Shown: positions 52,251-59,659 of the stretch, piece by piece
Layout: each line of letters starts with the position of its first letter
Position numbering within the stretch: position 1 is the stretch's first letter
Assembly (NCBI RefSeq): GCF_947495735.1
Contig: NZ_CANMAA010000011.1
Location: 49,056-113,055 of the forward strand
DNA: 64,000 nucleotides
DNA from: an uncultured Pseudokineococcus sp.
GTDB lineage: Bacteria; Actinomycetota; Actinomycetes; Actinomycetales; Quadrisphaeraceae
Direction of reading: 5' to 3'
The notes under the pieces: model-generated
The model's database searches: none
The model's input: the letters and a program-made list of their open reading frames with translations, nothing else
Told to the model about the DNA's origin: nothing
Program-made: the position numbers and the translations under genes

Positions 52251-53278
52251 GCCTCGTCCAGGACGGCGCGGCCCAAGCGCTCGAGGTCGCCCTCGGCGTG
52301 CTGCTGGCGGACGTAGGCGGTGAGGTCGGCCACCCGGCGCGCGTGGTCGGCGTCCCGGCACAGCGGCGTCGCGCCGCTCGCCCGGCCGCTGCGCCGCAGG
52401 ACCTCCTCGACCACCTGCTCGACCTCGTGGCGCACGCGCAGCGCCCGCGTCCGGTGGCGGTCCTCGGGGGAGGCGTCGACGGCGGCGGCCGCCTCGGCGA
52501 GGAGCGCCGCGCCGCGCTGGACGGCGGAGGACGCGGCCCCGAGGTGCGCCAGCTGGTGGGGCGTCGCCGCGCGTCCCGCGGCCTCGCCGCGGGCCAGGAC
52601 GGCCGTCAGGGAGCGGACGACGCCGCGGGCGCCGCCCCACCAGAGGGCTGCCACGCCGAGGCCGCCGATGTGCAGCCCCGGCCGCTCGACGTAGAAGCCG
52701 GGCGGGCCCACCACCGCCTCGCCGGGCACGACGACGCCGTCGACGGCGACGTCCAGGCTGTCGCTGTCGTCCATCCCGACGGCCGCCCACGTCCCGGGGC
52801 GGGCGTCGACGCCGGGCCGGCGGACGTCGAGCAGCACGAGGTGGCGCAGGCCGTCGTCGTCGGTGGCGGTGACGAGCGCGGCGTCGAGCACGCGCGCGCC
52901 GCTCGCGTAGCGCAGCACGCCGTCCAGCCGCAGCCCGCCGTCCGGGAGCCGCGCGGCGCGCAGACCCGTCCCCTCGCTGGCCGAGGCCCACACGCCCAGC
53001 AGCGCGCCCTCGGGGGCCGGGGACCCGGCCTCGGCGAGCACCGCCACCGCGTCGGTGTGGCCCTCGGCCAGCCGCGCGAGGACGAGGTCCTCCCCGCCCC
53101 AGTCCGCGAGCGCCGCCCACCGCTGCGCCGTCCGCCCGCCCGCGGGCAGCGGCAGGTCGAGCCCGCCCGCGTCGCGCATCTGCTGCAGGTGGGCGCGCTG
53201 GGCGGCCACCACGTCGGCGGTCCCGGCACGGCTGCGCGGGAAGGGCCGGGCTCGAGCGGGTCCTGGTCCGGTCGTCAC
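52247..53278 (-). CDS. Acyl-CoA dehydrogenase family protein (short form)
   Basis: The 343-residue protein has the acyl-CoA dehydrogenase middle domain (VWASASEGTGLRAARLPDGG, RYASGARVLDAALVTA, VAVDGVVVPGEAVVG) and a reduced C-terminal helical domain. It is shorter than true fatty-acid enzymes (about 380) and lacks an obvious catalytic glutamate segment, like specialised or flavin hydroxylase-type members in biosynthetic clusters. First gene of the four-gene operon; GTG start at 53278. Confidence 0.75.
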   Translation of the reverse strand: MTTGPGPARARPFPRSRAGTADVVAAQRAHLQQMRDAGGLDLPLPAGGRTAQRWAALADWGGEDLVLARLAEGHTDAVAVLAEAGSPAPEGALLGVWASASEGTGLRAARLPDGGLRLDGVLRYASGARVLDAALVTATDDDGLRHLVLLDVRRPGVDARPGTWAAVGMDDSDSLDVAVDGVVVPGEAVVGPPGFYVERPGLHIGGLGVAALWWGGARGVVRSLTAVLARGEAAGRAATPHQLAHLGAASSAVQRGAALLAEAAAAVDASPEDRHRTRALRVRHEVEQVVEEVLRRSGRASGATPLCRDADHARRVADLTAYVRQQHAEGDLERLGRAVLDEA

Positions 53279-53629
53279 AGCTCGTGTCTAGTCCCCGCCC
53301 CCTTGCTCCCGCCCGCCGGGCCGGGCCTGCCGGCACCCACCTGCCGACCCCGCCCCACGTCCCGGGGCGGCGGCGGGGACGGGGCGTCCTTCCCCGAGGC
53401 CGGGTCGTGTCAGCGCCGTCTGCCCGCCGAGGAGTCCGATCCGTCGCCCTCATCGACGCCGACGACTACCGCTGGTGGGCCGCGGCGGGCACCTGAGCCG
53501 TGGCGAGACGAAGCGCCTCACCTGGGTGAAGCCTGATCACCGTTCGGACTCGACATCGCCGAGGACGCCTGGGCGTTGGCGCACGTCTCCTACCGTCACC
53601 GGGTCACGCCCACACCCAGAAAGGGTCCC
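53279..53629. other. Intergenic region without a convincing gene
   Basis: This covers the upstream region of the acyl-CoA dehydrogenase operon and of the broken DUF805 gene. Short frames exist but have no recognisable motif or start context. It presumably holds the divergent promoters; none could be assigned with confidence. Confidence 0.5.
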
Positions 53630-54005
53630 ATGTCGTTCGCCCAGTCCGTCAAGACGGTGCTCAAGAAGTACCGGGAGAGCGCGCCACTCGGAGTTCTGGT
53701 GGTTCTACCTGTTCACCGTCATCGTGAACATCGTGGCCACCGGCGTCGACATCGCCATCTTCGGCGGGCGCATGGAGGACCCCGCCCCGATCTCCCTCGC
53801 GCTGACCCTGGCGCTGCTGCTGCCGTCGCTGGCCGTCACCGTCCGCCGGCTGCACGACATCGACCGCACCGGGTGGTGGATCCTGATCGCGCTCATCCCG
53901 ATCATCGGGTGGATCGTCCTGCTCGTCTTCCACGTGAGCGACTCCGACTCCGACAACCGGTTCGGCATCTCACCCAAGGGCTACCAGGGCACCGTCGCCG
54001 TCTGA
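53630..54005 (+). pseudogene. DUF805 membrane protein gene with an internal frameshift
   Basis: ATG at 53630 (after AGAAAGG) encodes MSFAQSVKTVLKKY, the standard DUF805 N-terminus. The rest of the family sequence (TGRARHSEFWWFYLFTVIVN, RLHDIDRTGWWILIALIPII, NRFG) continues in another frame from about 53670. Intact relatives have about four extra residues (YAxFxGRARRSE) at the join, so a deletion of about 10-11 nt near 53671 explains both the missing residues and the frame change. The C-terminal half retains three good helices. A terminator follows. Confidence 0.8.
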
Positions 54006-54034
54006 AGCAGCCAGACCGCCGCGAGCACCTCGAG

Positions 54035-54062
54035 GTGCCCGCCTCCCGCCGGAGGCGGGCAC
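54035..54062 (+). terminator. Perfect 12-bp hairpin with the intergenic repeat core behind DUF805
   Basis: GTGCCCGCCTCC and GGAGGCGGGCAC pair around a 4-nt loop, followed by TTCGTCGTC. The right arm merges into GCACTTCGTCGTCACC (54059-54074), which matches the core of the 41-bp repeats at 6940 and 8275. Confidence 0.8.
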
Positions 54063-54279
54063 TTCGTCGTCACCGCCGACGCGCGCCCTGGCTGACGACC
54101 CAGTCCTCCGGGGACGTCAGCTGGCGTCAATGGTGGCGATGACACCGTGTCAACTGTTGACACCGACATCGGCCGGCCCCCTGGGGCGCGCCCGACGTCA
54201 TCCGCGTACCCCGAGACGGCCCCGGTGATGGCCCTGGCGACCGCCCGGCGTAGACCTGAGCCATCGCTACTCTGACCGG

Positions 54280-54588
54280 GTGCTCGCCGCTTCGCTCGCT
54301 CTCGGGCTGGGCCTGGTGGCGGGCGTGCTCAGCGCACGCCTGCAGCGCTGGCGCGGCGTCGCCGTCACCCTGAACGCCGCGTGGTGGGTCTGTCTCGCCG
54401 TGGCGCTGCCGGACGGCATCACCGACGCCGAAGCCCGCACGCTCGGACTCACCCTGGCCGCCGGCGTAGTCGGCTTCTCGCTGACAGCGACCCCAGCCAG
54501 ACTGCGGCCTCGACGTAGAACGCCGCCTCGGGCACCGAAGACCACCACCCCGCTCGCTCCGCCACCCGCGACCACCACGCCGCGATGA
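54280..54588 (+). CDS. Hypothetical small membrane protein
   Basis: The 102-residue product from GTG 54280 has three hydrophobic stretches (LAASLALGLGLVAGVLSA, VAVTLNAAWWVCLAVAL, LGLTLAAGVVGFSLTA) and a proline/threonine/arginine-rich cytoplasmic tail. I recognise no family. It lies alone between the DUF805 remnant and the first dif-like site. Confidence 0.5.
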   Translation: MLAASLALGLGLVAGVLSARLQRWRGVAVTLNAAWWVCLAVALPDGITDAEARTLGLTLAAGVVGFSLTATPARLRPRRRTPPRAPKTTTPLAPPPATTTPR

Positions 54589-54691
54589 AATCACCGGCTG
54601 CAGGCCAAGCTCGTCGCGGCAGGCAGCGCCAGACCGGTCGAGTCGCACCTCCAACAAGCAGGGAGAGAGCAGGGCCGTCTTGAGCATTAAC

Positions 54692-54720
54692 TCTGTCATA
54701 ACCTAAGTTGTCGGCTGAAA
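54692..54720 (-). other. dif-like recombination site A
   Basis: The plus strand reads TCTGTCATAA, CCTAAG, TTGTCGGCTGA. It shares GTCATA, a 7-nt gap and TT(A/G)TCGGC with sites B (56058) and C (59610), with arms of 11, centre 6 and 11 as in Xer/dif sites. It is the most degenerate of the three. Confidence 0.6.
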
Positions 54721-54858
54721 GCATGGCGGGCCGTTGCCGCCAACGGCACTACCGCCCGAGTCCACTGCCGATGAGAGCCCTGGCCCGAGTGAGAATCAGC
54801 GCCTAGGCGACTGGATCCGTCGATAAGCAGGAATTCAGCAAGTCGTGATGCATCGAGG

Positions 54859-55629
54859 CTAGGCGACCTGAACGCCCGAGCCAGGCTTGGGTGCGCGCTT
54901 GGCGCTGTAGAAGGACATCACCCATTTAGCGGGGCCGGGCGCGAAGGGGTCTTCCATGCCCATGGGGACCTGTCGAACCCCATGAACAAAAACGGCTTGG
55001 TGCGGGTCCACCATCACGCAGAACGCATCGAGCTGCTCGTAATCCCCCTCAGGGTGACGATCGCGACGGTAGGACCAGACGTACTCGGGCCTGACCGTGT
55101 TGTGCCCGAAGCCGGCACTCAGCATCTCTTGAGCCTTCGTGGGCAGGTTGCCGAGAAAGCCAGCAAAGTCGTTCGGCCAGCGCCCGTCCCAGGGCGCCTT
55201 CCGCAGCGGGGCCGCGGTGAGCCTCGGACCTCGACCGCCCGTTCCAGCGGGTCGGTGCGGGGCCGCCATCTCCCGCTCGCTGTAGATGTGGCTGTCAGGA
55301 AGCAGAGGGACGACCCAGACGCGCCAGCCCTGATCCTCCTTGGTGGCCACGCCGACTTGCTCTCTACGCAAGACTCCGGCGCGGCGGCGGTCGGCCCACC
55401 AAATCTTCAGGGCCGAGTCGTCGTCATCGGGCCAGAGTTTTATCTGCACCCGTTCCGGCAGCAGGTCAAAGCCCTTCTCGTCCGTGACGCCCTCCTCGAA
55501 GCCGAGCTTGCTTGGCACAAAGGTCCGTGGGGTGCTCGCCTGCGAGGGCTGCACACGTCCACTGTCGCTACTGCGCCCGTCGTGGCGCTCGACGCCCCGT
55601 CGGCCCGGCAGCTCATTCGATCCCGCCAT
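54859..55629 (-). CDS. Hypothetical protein in the dif-like-site-bounded region
   Basis: The 256-residue soluble protein has no motif I recognise. Segments such as GFDLLPERVQIKLWPDDDDS and LKIWWADRRRAG look structured; the first 35 residues look disordered. Codon use is less GC-biased than in the housekeeping genes. It lies between dif-like sites A and B with its 3' end 139 bp from site A. No signal or membrane helix is seen. Confidence 0.6.
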   Translation of the reverse strand: MAGSNELPGRRGVERHDGRSSDSGRVQPSQASTPRTFVPSKLGFEEGVTDEKGFDLLPERVQIKLWPDDDDSALKIWWADRRRAGVLRREQVGVATKEDQGWRVWVVPLLPDSHIYSEREMAAPHRPAGTGGRGPRLTAAPLRKAPWDGRWPNDFAGFLGNLPTKAQEMLSAGFGHNTVRPEYVWSYRRDRHPEGDYEQLDAFCVMVDPHQAVFVHGVRQVPMGMEDPFAPGPAKWVMSFYSAKRAPKPGSGVQVA

Positions 55630-55722
55630 CGTTTGCCCCCCACGCCCTCACCCGCTGTGGCCGCAGCGTGCCAGGAAGTGGTACGACTCGGCGCAAGATG
55701 GCGAGATCGCTTGCCGTGCCCC

Positions 55723-56073
55723 GTGGAGGCCTGTCGCCGCAGACCTGGCGCGCGCCGTGGCCCGCGCTGTGGCCCACGGCGCAGGTCACCGGCCATCGCC
55801 TTGAGCGCCGGTGGCGCCGCGCTCGTCGCCCTAGCCGAGCCGCCGTGGATCATCGGCAGCCAAGACTTCGGCCTTGGGCCATGGGTCGTCGCCATCGTCA
55901 CGACGACGGCCAGCGTTATCGCTCCCACAATGGTGGCTCTCGGCGTCTACCTGGCCCCGCGCCGGCTCGGGGACCACCTCGACGGCAGGCGACCCGACCA
56001 GGCACCGACGGCGCCGCACGGCGGGGGAGAGGCCCGCGCATCGGGTCTGACCAGCCCTTATGTCATAGTCTAG
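55723..56073 (+). CDS. Putative small membrane protein ending inside a dif-like site
   Basis: A 116-codon frame from GTG 55723 has two hydrophobic stretches (AIALSAGGAALVALAEPP and WVVAIVTTTASVIAPTMVAL) and a polar tail. Its TAG stop lies within dif-like site B, as if the original 3' end was replaced by recombination at the site. The start is uncertain and the N-terminus is arginine-rich, so this may not be a real gene. Confidence 0.35.
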   Translation: MEACRRRPGARRGPRCGPRRRSPAIALSAGGAALVALAEPPWIIGSQDFGLGPWVVAIVTTTASVIAPTMVALGVYLAPRRLGDHLDGRRPDQAPTAPHGGGEARASGLTSPYVIV

Positions 56074-56087
56074 CTTATCGGCTAGAC
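56058..56087 (-). other. dif-like recombination site B
   Basis: The plus strand reads TTATGTCATAG, TCTAGC, TTATCGGCTAG. On the minus strand the first arm is CTAGCCGATAA, matching the GCCGATAA left arm of actinobacterial dif sites as I remember them, and the second starts CTATG. It lies 28 bp behind the stop of the DUF3024 gene. Confidence 0.7.
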
Positions 56088-56115
56088 ACCGAGAGGGGCC
56101 GGACAGCGGATCCGG

Positions 56116-56511
56116 TCAGCCCCAGAAGATGCTGGTGGGGTCGCGGTCGACCTCGGCGAGCAGCGCCTCGACGTCCGGGGAGGGCGCGAACGCGAACTGC
56201 TCGTCGTAGGCGTGGAAGCGCATGTGCCGGTCGCGCCAGTACAGCGACCAGGTGCCCCTGGTCTTGGTGTACCGCAGCCGGGCGATCGGGAAGCTGGTCC
56301 ACTCGGGCCCGAACTGCTGCTCGTCGTAGGGCGCCCGTCGCTCCACGATCGTCAGGTGCCGCGGGGCGACCTCGCACTCGACCCGCATCTCGTGCCGCAC
56401 GCGCTCGGGCACCCGGGCGGCGCACCAGCGCTTGACCCGGGCGACGTCCAGCTCGGGCAGCGTCGAGGCTTGCGCCCCACCGGTGGGCGAGGTCGGGTCG
56501 GTACCGCTCAC
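56116..56511 (-). CDS. DUF3024 family protein
   Basis: The 131-residue soluble protein matches DUF3024: LDVARVKRWCAARVPERVRH, VAPRHLTIVERRAPYDEQQF, FPIARLRYTKTRGTWSLYWR and DRDPTSIFWG at the end. Function unknown. The GTG start overlaps the stop of the upstream HTH gene (GTGA), so the pair is translated together. It is the gene immediately behind which dif-like site B lies. Confidence 0.82.
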   Translation of the reverse strand: MSGTDPTSPTGGAQASTLPELDVARVKRWCAARVPERVRHEMRVECEVAPRHLTIVERRAPYDEQQFGPEWTSFPIARLRYTKTRGTWSLYWRDRHMRFHAYDEQFAFAPSPDVEALLAEVDRDPTSIFWG

Positions 56512-56765
56512 GGTGTCCCGAAGCGCTGCTGGGCGGCCTGCTTGCTGATCCCCAGCGCGGCCCCGACGTCGGTCCAGGAGCTGCCCTGCTCGCGGGCCAT
56601 CGCGACGGCCTGGCGCTCCAGCACGTCCAGGCCCGTGCGGGCGGCAGCGACGGCCTCGAGCGCGAACTGCCCCTGGCCGGCCTCCAGCCGGAGCCCGATC
56701 GCCGCGTACGCCTGCGCACCGATGCTCGCCGCGCTCGACCTCGCCAGCCCCACCACGTCAGCCAT
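56508..56765 (-). CDS. Small HTH protein coupled to DUF3024
   Basis: The 85-residue protein ends in a helix-turn-helix (SSWTDVGAALGISKQAAQQR), similar to small actinobacterial sigma-like or Trp-repressor-like DNA-binding proteins. The N-terminal helix region (VLERQAVAMAREQG) could dimerise. ATG at 56765 is used because the upstream extension is antisense-like. It probably regulates its own short operon (inferred). Confidence 0.7.
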   Translation of the reverse strand: MADVVGLARSSAASIGAQAYAAIGLRLEAGQGQFALEAVAAARTGLDVLERQAVAMAREQGSSWTDVGAALGISKQAAQQRFGTP

Positions 56766-57094
56766 ACCGTCAAGGGTTCTTGACGATGGGCTGGGAGTCA
56801 ACCCCAGCCACGCCGTCCGCCTCGGACACCGGGTCACCGCGCACGGACCCGCCGGGGTCCGCCAGTGGGTTGGGTCCGCCCGCGAGACTGGGCCCCGTGC
56901 CCTCCCCCGCGCCACGCCAGCCCCCGCTCTGGGAGCCCGCGACATCACGGGCTCCTCGAGCACCTGAGGTGGCCCCGACCCCGCGGCCAAGCGCGCAGGC
57001 CAGGCGCCGCGACGAAACCTCTGGCGGCCCACCGAGCCAGGCTCCGCACGCCCTGGATCTTGCCGACCGCGTCCACCGCGAGTGGGACATCGTC

Positions 57095-57271
57095 ATGACC
57101 CGCGACGAGCGCTGGGTTCGCGTGAGCACCGCCATCACCGACCCCGAGGAGGTCCGCCGCCAGCTCGAGATGTACCGCCTGAGCAACAGCTCGGTCACCT
57201 TCCACGTCATCGAGCGCACGACGACCCTGCACGAGGTCCTCGTCGACGAGAACGCCGCCCTCCATTCCTGA
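57095..57271 (+). CDS. Hypothetical small protein
   Basis: A 58-codon frame from ATG 57095 encodes MTRDERWVRVSTAITDPEEV..., a compact alpha/beta-looking sequence without cysteines or helices crossing the membrane. The frame is open further upstream (to 56780), but that part is proline/serine-rich. I recognise no family; real coding status is moderately likely. Confidence 0.45.
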   Translation: MTRDERWVRVSTAITDPEEVRRQLEMYRLSNSSVTFHVIERTTTLHEVLVDENAALHS

Positions 57272-57313
57272 ACGCCGCTCACTCGAGGACGCCACCGAGC
57301 CCGGCGGTACGCG

Positions 57314-57652
57314 TCAGCAGGAGCGGGCGGCGACCAGCGCGGCAAGCTCCCGGTCCGGGCTGACGTGGCGCTGGAACAGCGGCCCCAGGGGTGCGGTGGC
57401 CAACTGCAGCGACAGGTCCAGCAACTCCTGCTGGCCGGTTGTGCCCGGGCCGGCGAGGTAGGCCAGCTCGGTCACGACGCCGACGACGCTGCGGTTGGCC
57501 GTCGGCGCCAGACGCGCCGGAGACATGGCGGAGTGCTCGGCTTCGACGACGCCGGGAGGCACATGGTGGGCGCCCAGCACCTCGGCGAGGGCATCGGGGA
57601 GCCGCTCGAGCAGCGTCCTGGCGGGTGCCAGCGGCAGGACCGCGGGCAGCAA
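57314..57652 (-). pseudogene. C-terminal fragment of a DUF6933-like protein
   Basis: The 112-residue frame (LERLPDALAEVLGAHHVPPG, PTANRSVVGVVTELAYLAG, ELLDLSLQLATAPLGPLFQR, HVSPDRELAALVAA) resembles the C-terminal two thirds of a small actinobacterial family that I recall as DUF6933. The first 55-60 residues are missing: upstream in frame there is a stop codon within 15 bases of 57652, and the sequence beyond is AT-richer. The break looks like a junction with inserted DNA. Confidence 0.5.
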
Positions 57653-57748
57653 CTGCCGAACTCTTCAGCCAAGGACCTTGATGCGACCGCGCAACAGGCG
57701 GATCCTGCTGTCAGCAGGAGCGAGCCACCCGGGGAAAGGTTGTCTCAT

Positions 57749-58570
57749 ATGCGTTGGCGGCGACCGAGACTTCGCTCCAGACGAATAGAGATAGTTCCCT
57801 TCGAGGGGGATGCGGCCAAGTCGCTGGCCACACATGGCCAGACTTCCATTTGGCCCACTATTCCGTCAAGGCGCAAGAGAGCTATCAAGGCCTTAGGCGT
57901 CGGCAGCGTGGTCGTCTATATCCTCTCGCAGGTCACCGCGCCAGTACTCGAGGCCGGCACACAGTACGTACTGGACCAGATCTGGCCAGCTGAAACGACG
58001 GAGACCGAGTTAATAACCGCCAATCCAGTAGCACCTGATGGCGCACTGGCCAAGCCGTACTCCATAGACGAGGTGCACAGTGCATCATCCTGCCTAGCGG
58101 TAAGTAACCACACGGCAAATCCAGAGGCGCAGCGATGCTTCGCTGACTACATATACGACCCATGCTTTCCTGCCACCGACACGGGCGACATAGTGTACTG
58201 CCTCATCGCACCGTACCAGTCCGGCGTCATACAGTTGGACGTCCAAGATCCAGCACCCGCGTTGAGCGAAGGCGTTTTAGTTGAGGACCGCGAGGCAGCG
58301 GCCGCCTGGGCTCTAGAACTAGAGGAACCCGGCAACCCACGCGACTCCTGGTACTGCTGGGCAGCTACCGGATCCATAAGCACGGTGGAGGGCTATGCGT
58401 CGCGTTGGGAGTGCGCCAGTGGGCCCAACTTTGACGATCCGATCGTGGCCAATGGCCTGGGCGAAGTACACATAAGCCCCGGCGCGCCCCGGCTGTGGCA
58501 GCTACTAGTGCGCCGAGTTGACGCGGGGGACAACGGCACCTACGCCAACGTAAAAAGACTCTGGTTTTGA
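57749..58570 (+). CDS. Hypothetical membrane-anchored protein
   Basis: The 273-residue protein has a basic N-terminus (MRWRRPRLRSRRIEI), one probable helix (ALGVGSVVVYILSQVTAPVL at about residues 52-71) and an outside domain with several cysteines (SSCLAVSNHTANPEAQRC, YDPCFPATDTGDIVYC, SWYCWAATG) that could form disulfides. Base composition is clearly lower in GC than the rest of the window, suggesting acquisition. I recognise no family. ATG at 57749 follows GGGGAAAGG. Confidence 0.6.
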   Translation: MRWRRPRLRSRRIEIVPFEGDAAKSLATHGQTSIWPTIPSRRKRAIKALGVGSVVVYILSQVTAPVLEAGTQYVLDQIWPAETTETELITANPVAPDGALAKPYSIDEVHSASSCLAVSNHTANPEAQRCFADYIYDPCFPATDTGDIVYCLIAPYQSGVIQLDVQDPAPALSEGVLVEDREAAAAWALELEEPGNPRDSWYCWAATGSISTVEGYASRWECASGPNFDDPIVANGLGEVHISPGAPRLWQLLVRRVDAGDNGTYANVKRLWF

Positions 58571-58876
58571 GACAGAGGCGGATCTTGAAGCAGATGCAGC
58601 AAGACCGGCCGCGGGCGCGACCGCGGCCTGGCCTGCCTCGGGTCGGCCGTCGTCGCAGGCGCAAGCGCCCCACCGGCCGCCGCAGTCGACAACATAATGC
58701 CGCTTATGGTGACCGCGCGACTCCAGCGGGCGATATCTTTAACGCAGGAGGACTCGAAGGGTGGCCGAAACACAAGGGTGGCAACCAAAACCACATCTAG
58801 CGATGACACATCGAGACTGGCATCGCCAATGACTGCAGGCGCGTTGCCGCGCTAAGATGATTGGTGTTGAGATTAC
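58571..58876. other. Intergenic region without a convincing gene
   Basis: The sequence turns AT-richer towards 58876. Short frames on both strands lack start context or family resemblance. It probably carries the promoter of the next gene; no motif is assigned. Confidence 0.45.
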
Positions 58877-59548
58877 TTGAACAACGTACTGACCTTAGGC
58901 CGGCGCGCTATTCGGCGCGTTGGCGGCGTCGTGCGAAGAAACACACCTCCTCGCAACTGGGTGCCTCTTTTTGCACTTACCCTAGCGTGGGCCGCGGTGG
59001 CGACTTTTGGCTGGGCAGCGGACTATCGCCCACTTCGGTCCTGGGATTGGGGAAACGTTCCCTCTTGGGTGCAAACGGGCATCGCCGCGGCGGCGGCACT
59101 CTTCGCTTGGCAACAAGTCGTAGACCTTTTAGAGCGCCGCGAGCGGGAGCGTAGGGCTCCACTGCTGATGCGAGCGAAGACGCTCGTGCTGGACAGCAAA
59201 GTAGTAGGCGAGACCGCCGACGGGGTTGCTTTCCACGTGCAGTTGACGAACCGCGGGGACGAGGCGTTCCGGAACATTGACGTTGCGGCACGCTATCCAT
59301 CCAAGGCGTACGGGCGCGGAGCCGGCGGTTCTTGGGCCTTCATCCGTCCCGGCCAGGCCAAGGAAGGCTCCGACGTCTCTTACGCGCTAAGGCGGGTGAG
59401 CGGAGCCCCCTTAACGTGCATGTGGTTCCTCGATGCGGAAGGCCATGAGTGGTACCACGAGTTCGATAGTTACCATCTGCAAGGCGATGCAGGCTATAAA
59501 GAGCGTCCCGCCCATTCATACTGGGCGTCGCGACTAGGGGACCTGTGA
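58877..59548 (+). CDS. Hypothetical protein with two membrane helices
   Basis: The 223-residue product has two N-terminal helices (WVPLFALTLAWAAVATFGWA and VQTGIAAAAALFAWQQVVDL), then a charged linker (LLERRERERRAP) and a soluble beta-rich domain (VAFHVQLTNRGDEAFRNIDV). Such two-helix plus beta-sandwich proteins are common in phage/defence-type accessory regions, but no family is recognised. A TTG start at 58877 is the only one before the first helix. Low GC for this genome. Confidence 0.6.
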   Translation: MNNVLTLGRRAIRRVGGVVRRNTPPRNWVPLFALTLAWAAVATFGWAADYRPLRSWDWGNVPSWVQTGIAAAAALFAWQQVVDLLERRERERRAPLLMRAKTLVLDSKVVGETADGVAFHVQLTNRGDEAFRNIDVAARYPSKAYGRGAGGSWAFIRPGQAKEGSDVSYALRRVSGAPLTCMWFLDAEGHEWYHEFDSYHLQGDAGYKERPAHSYWASRLGDL

Positions 59549-59609
59549 CCTGAGGCAGGACAGGTGCCACCTGGTCGCTGCCTGACGTAGGCACCCCGCT
59601 CACCAGGCA

Positions 59610-59638
59610 TTATGTCATAATTTGGATTATCGGCGGAC
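59610..59638 (-). other. dif-like recombination site C
   Basis: The plus strand reads TTATGTCATAA, TTTGGA, TTATCGGCGGA. Both arms read inward to (C/G)ATAA, exactly the arm ends of known dif sites, with a 6-bp centre. It is the best of the three copies and lies 21 bp behind the stop of the AbiTii-domain gene. Confidence 0.72.
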
Positions 59639-59659
59639 TGGTCACGAGGCCGGTCGCGG

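Noticed and set aside
54789..54816. Fourth dif-like site (GTCGATAA, GCAGGA, ATTCAGCAAGT)
   Set aside because: Only one arm resembles the others, and the conserved GTCATA is missing.
58540..58809. Minus-strand secreted protein
   Set aside because: A signal-like stretch is present, but the remainder overlaps the 3' end of the preceding gene and looks like antisense.
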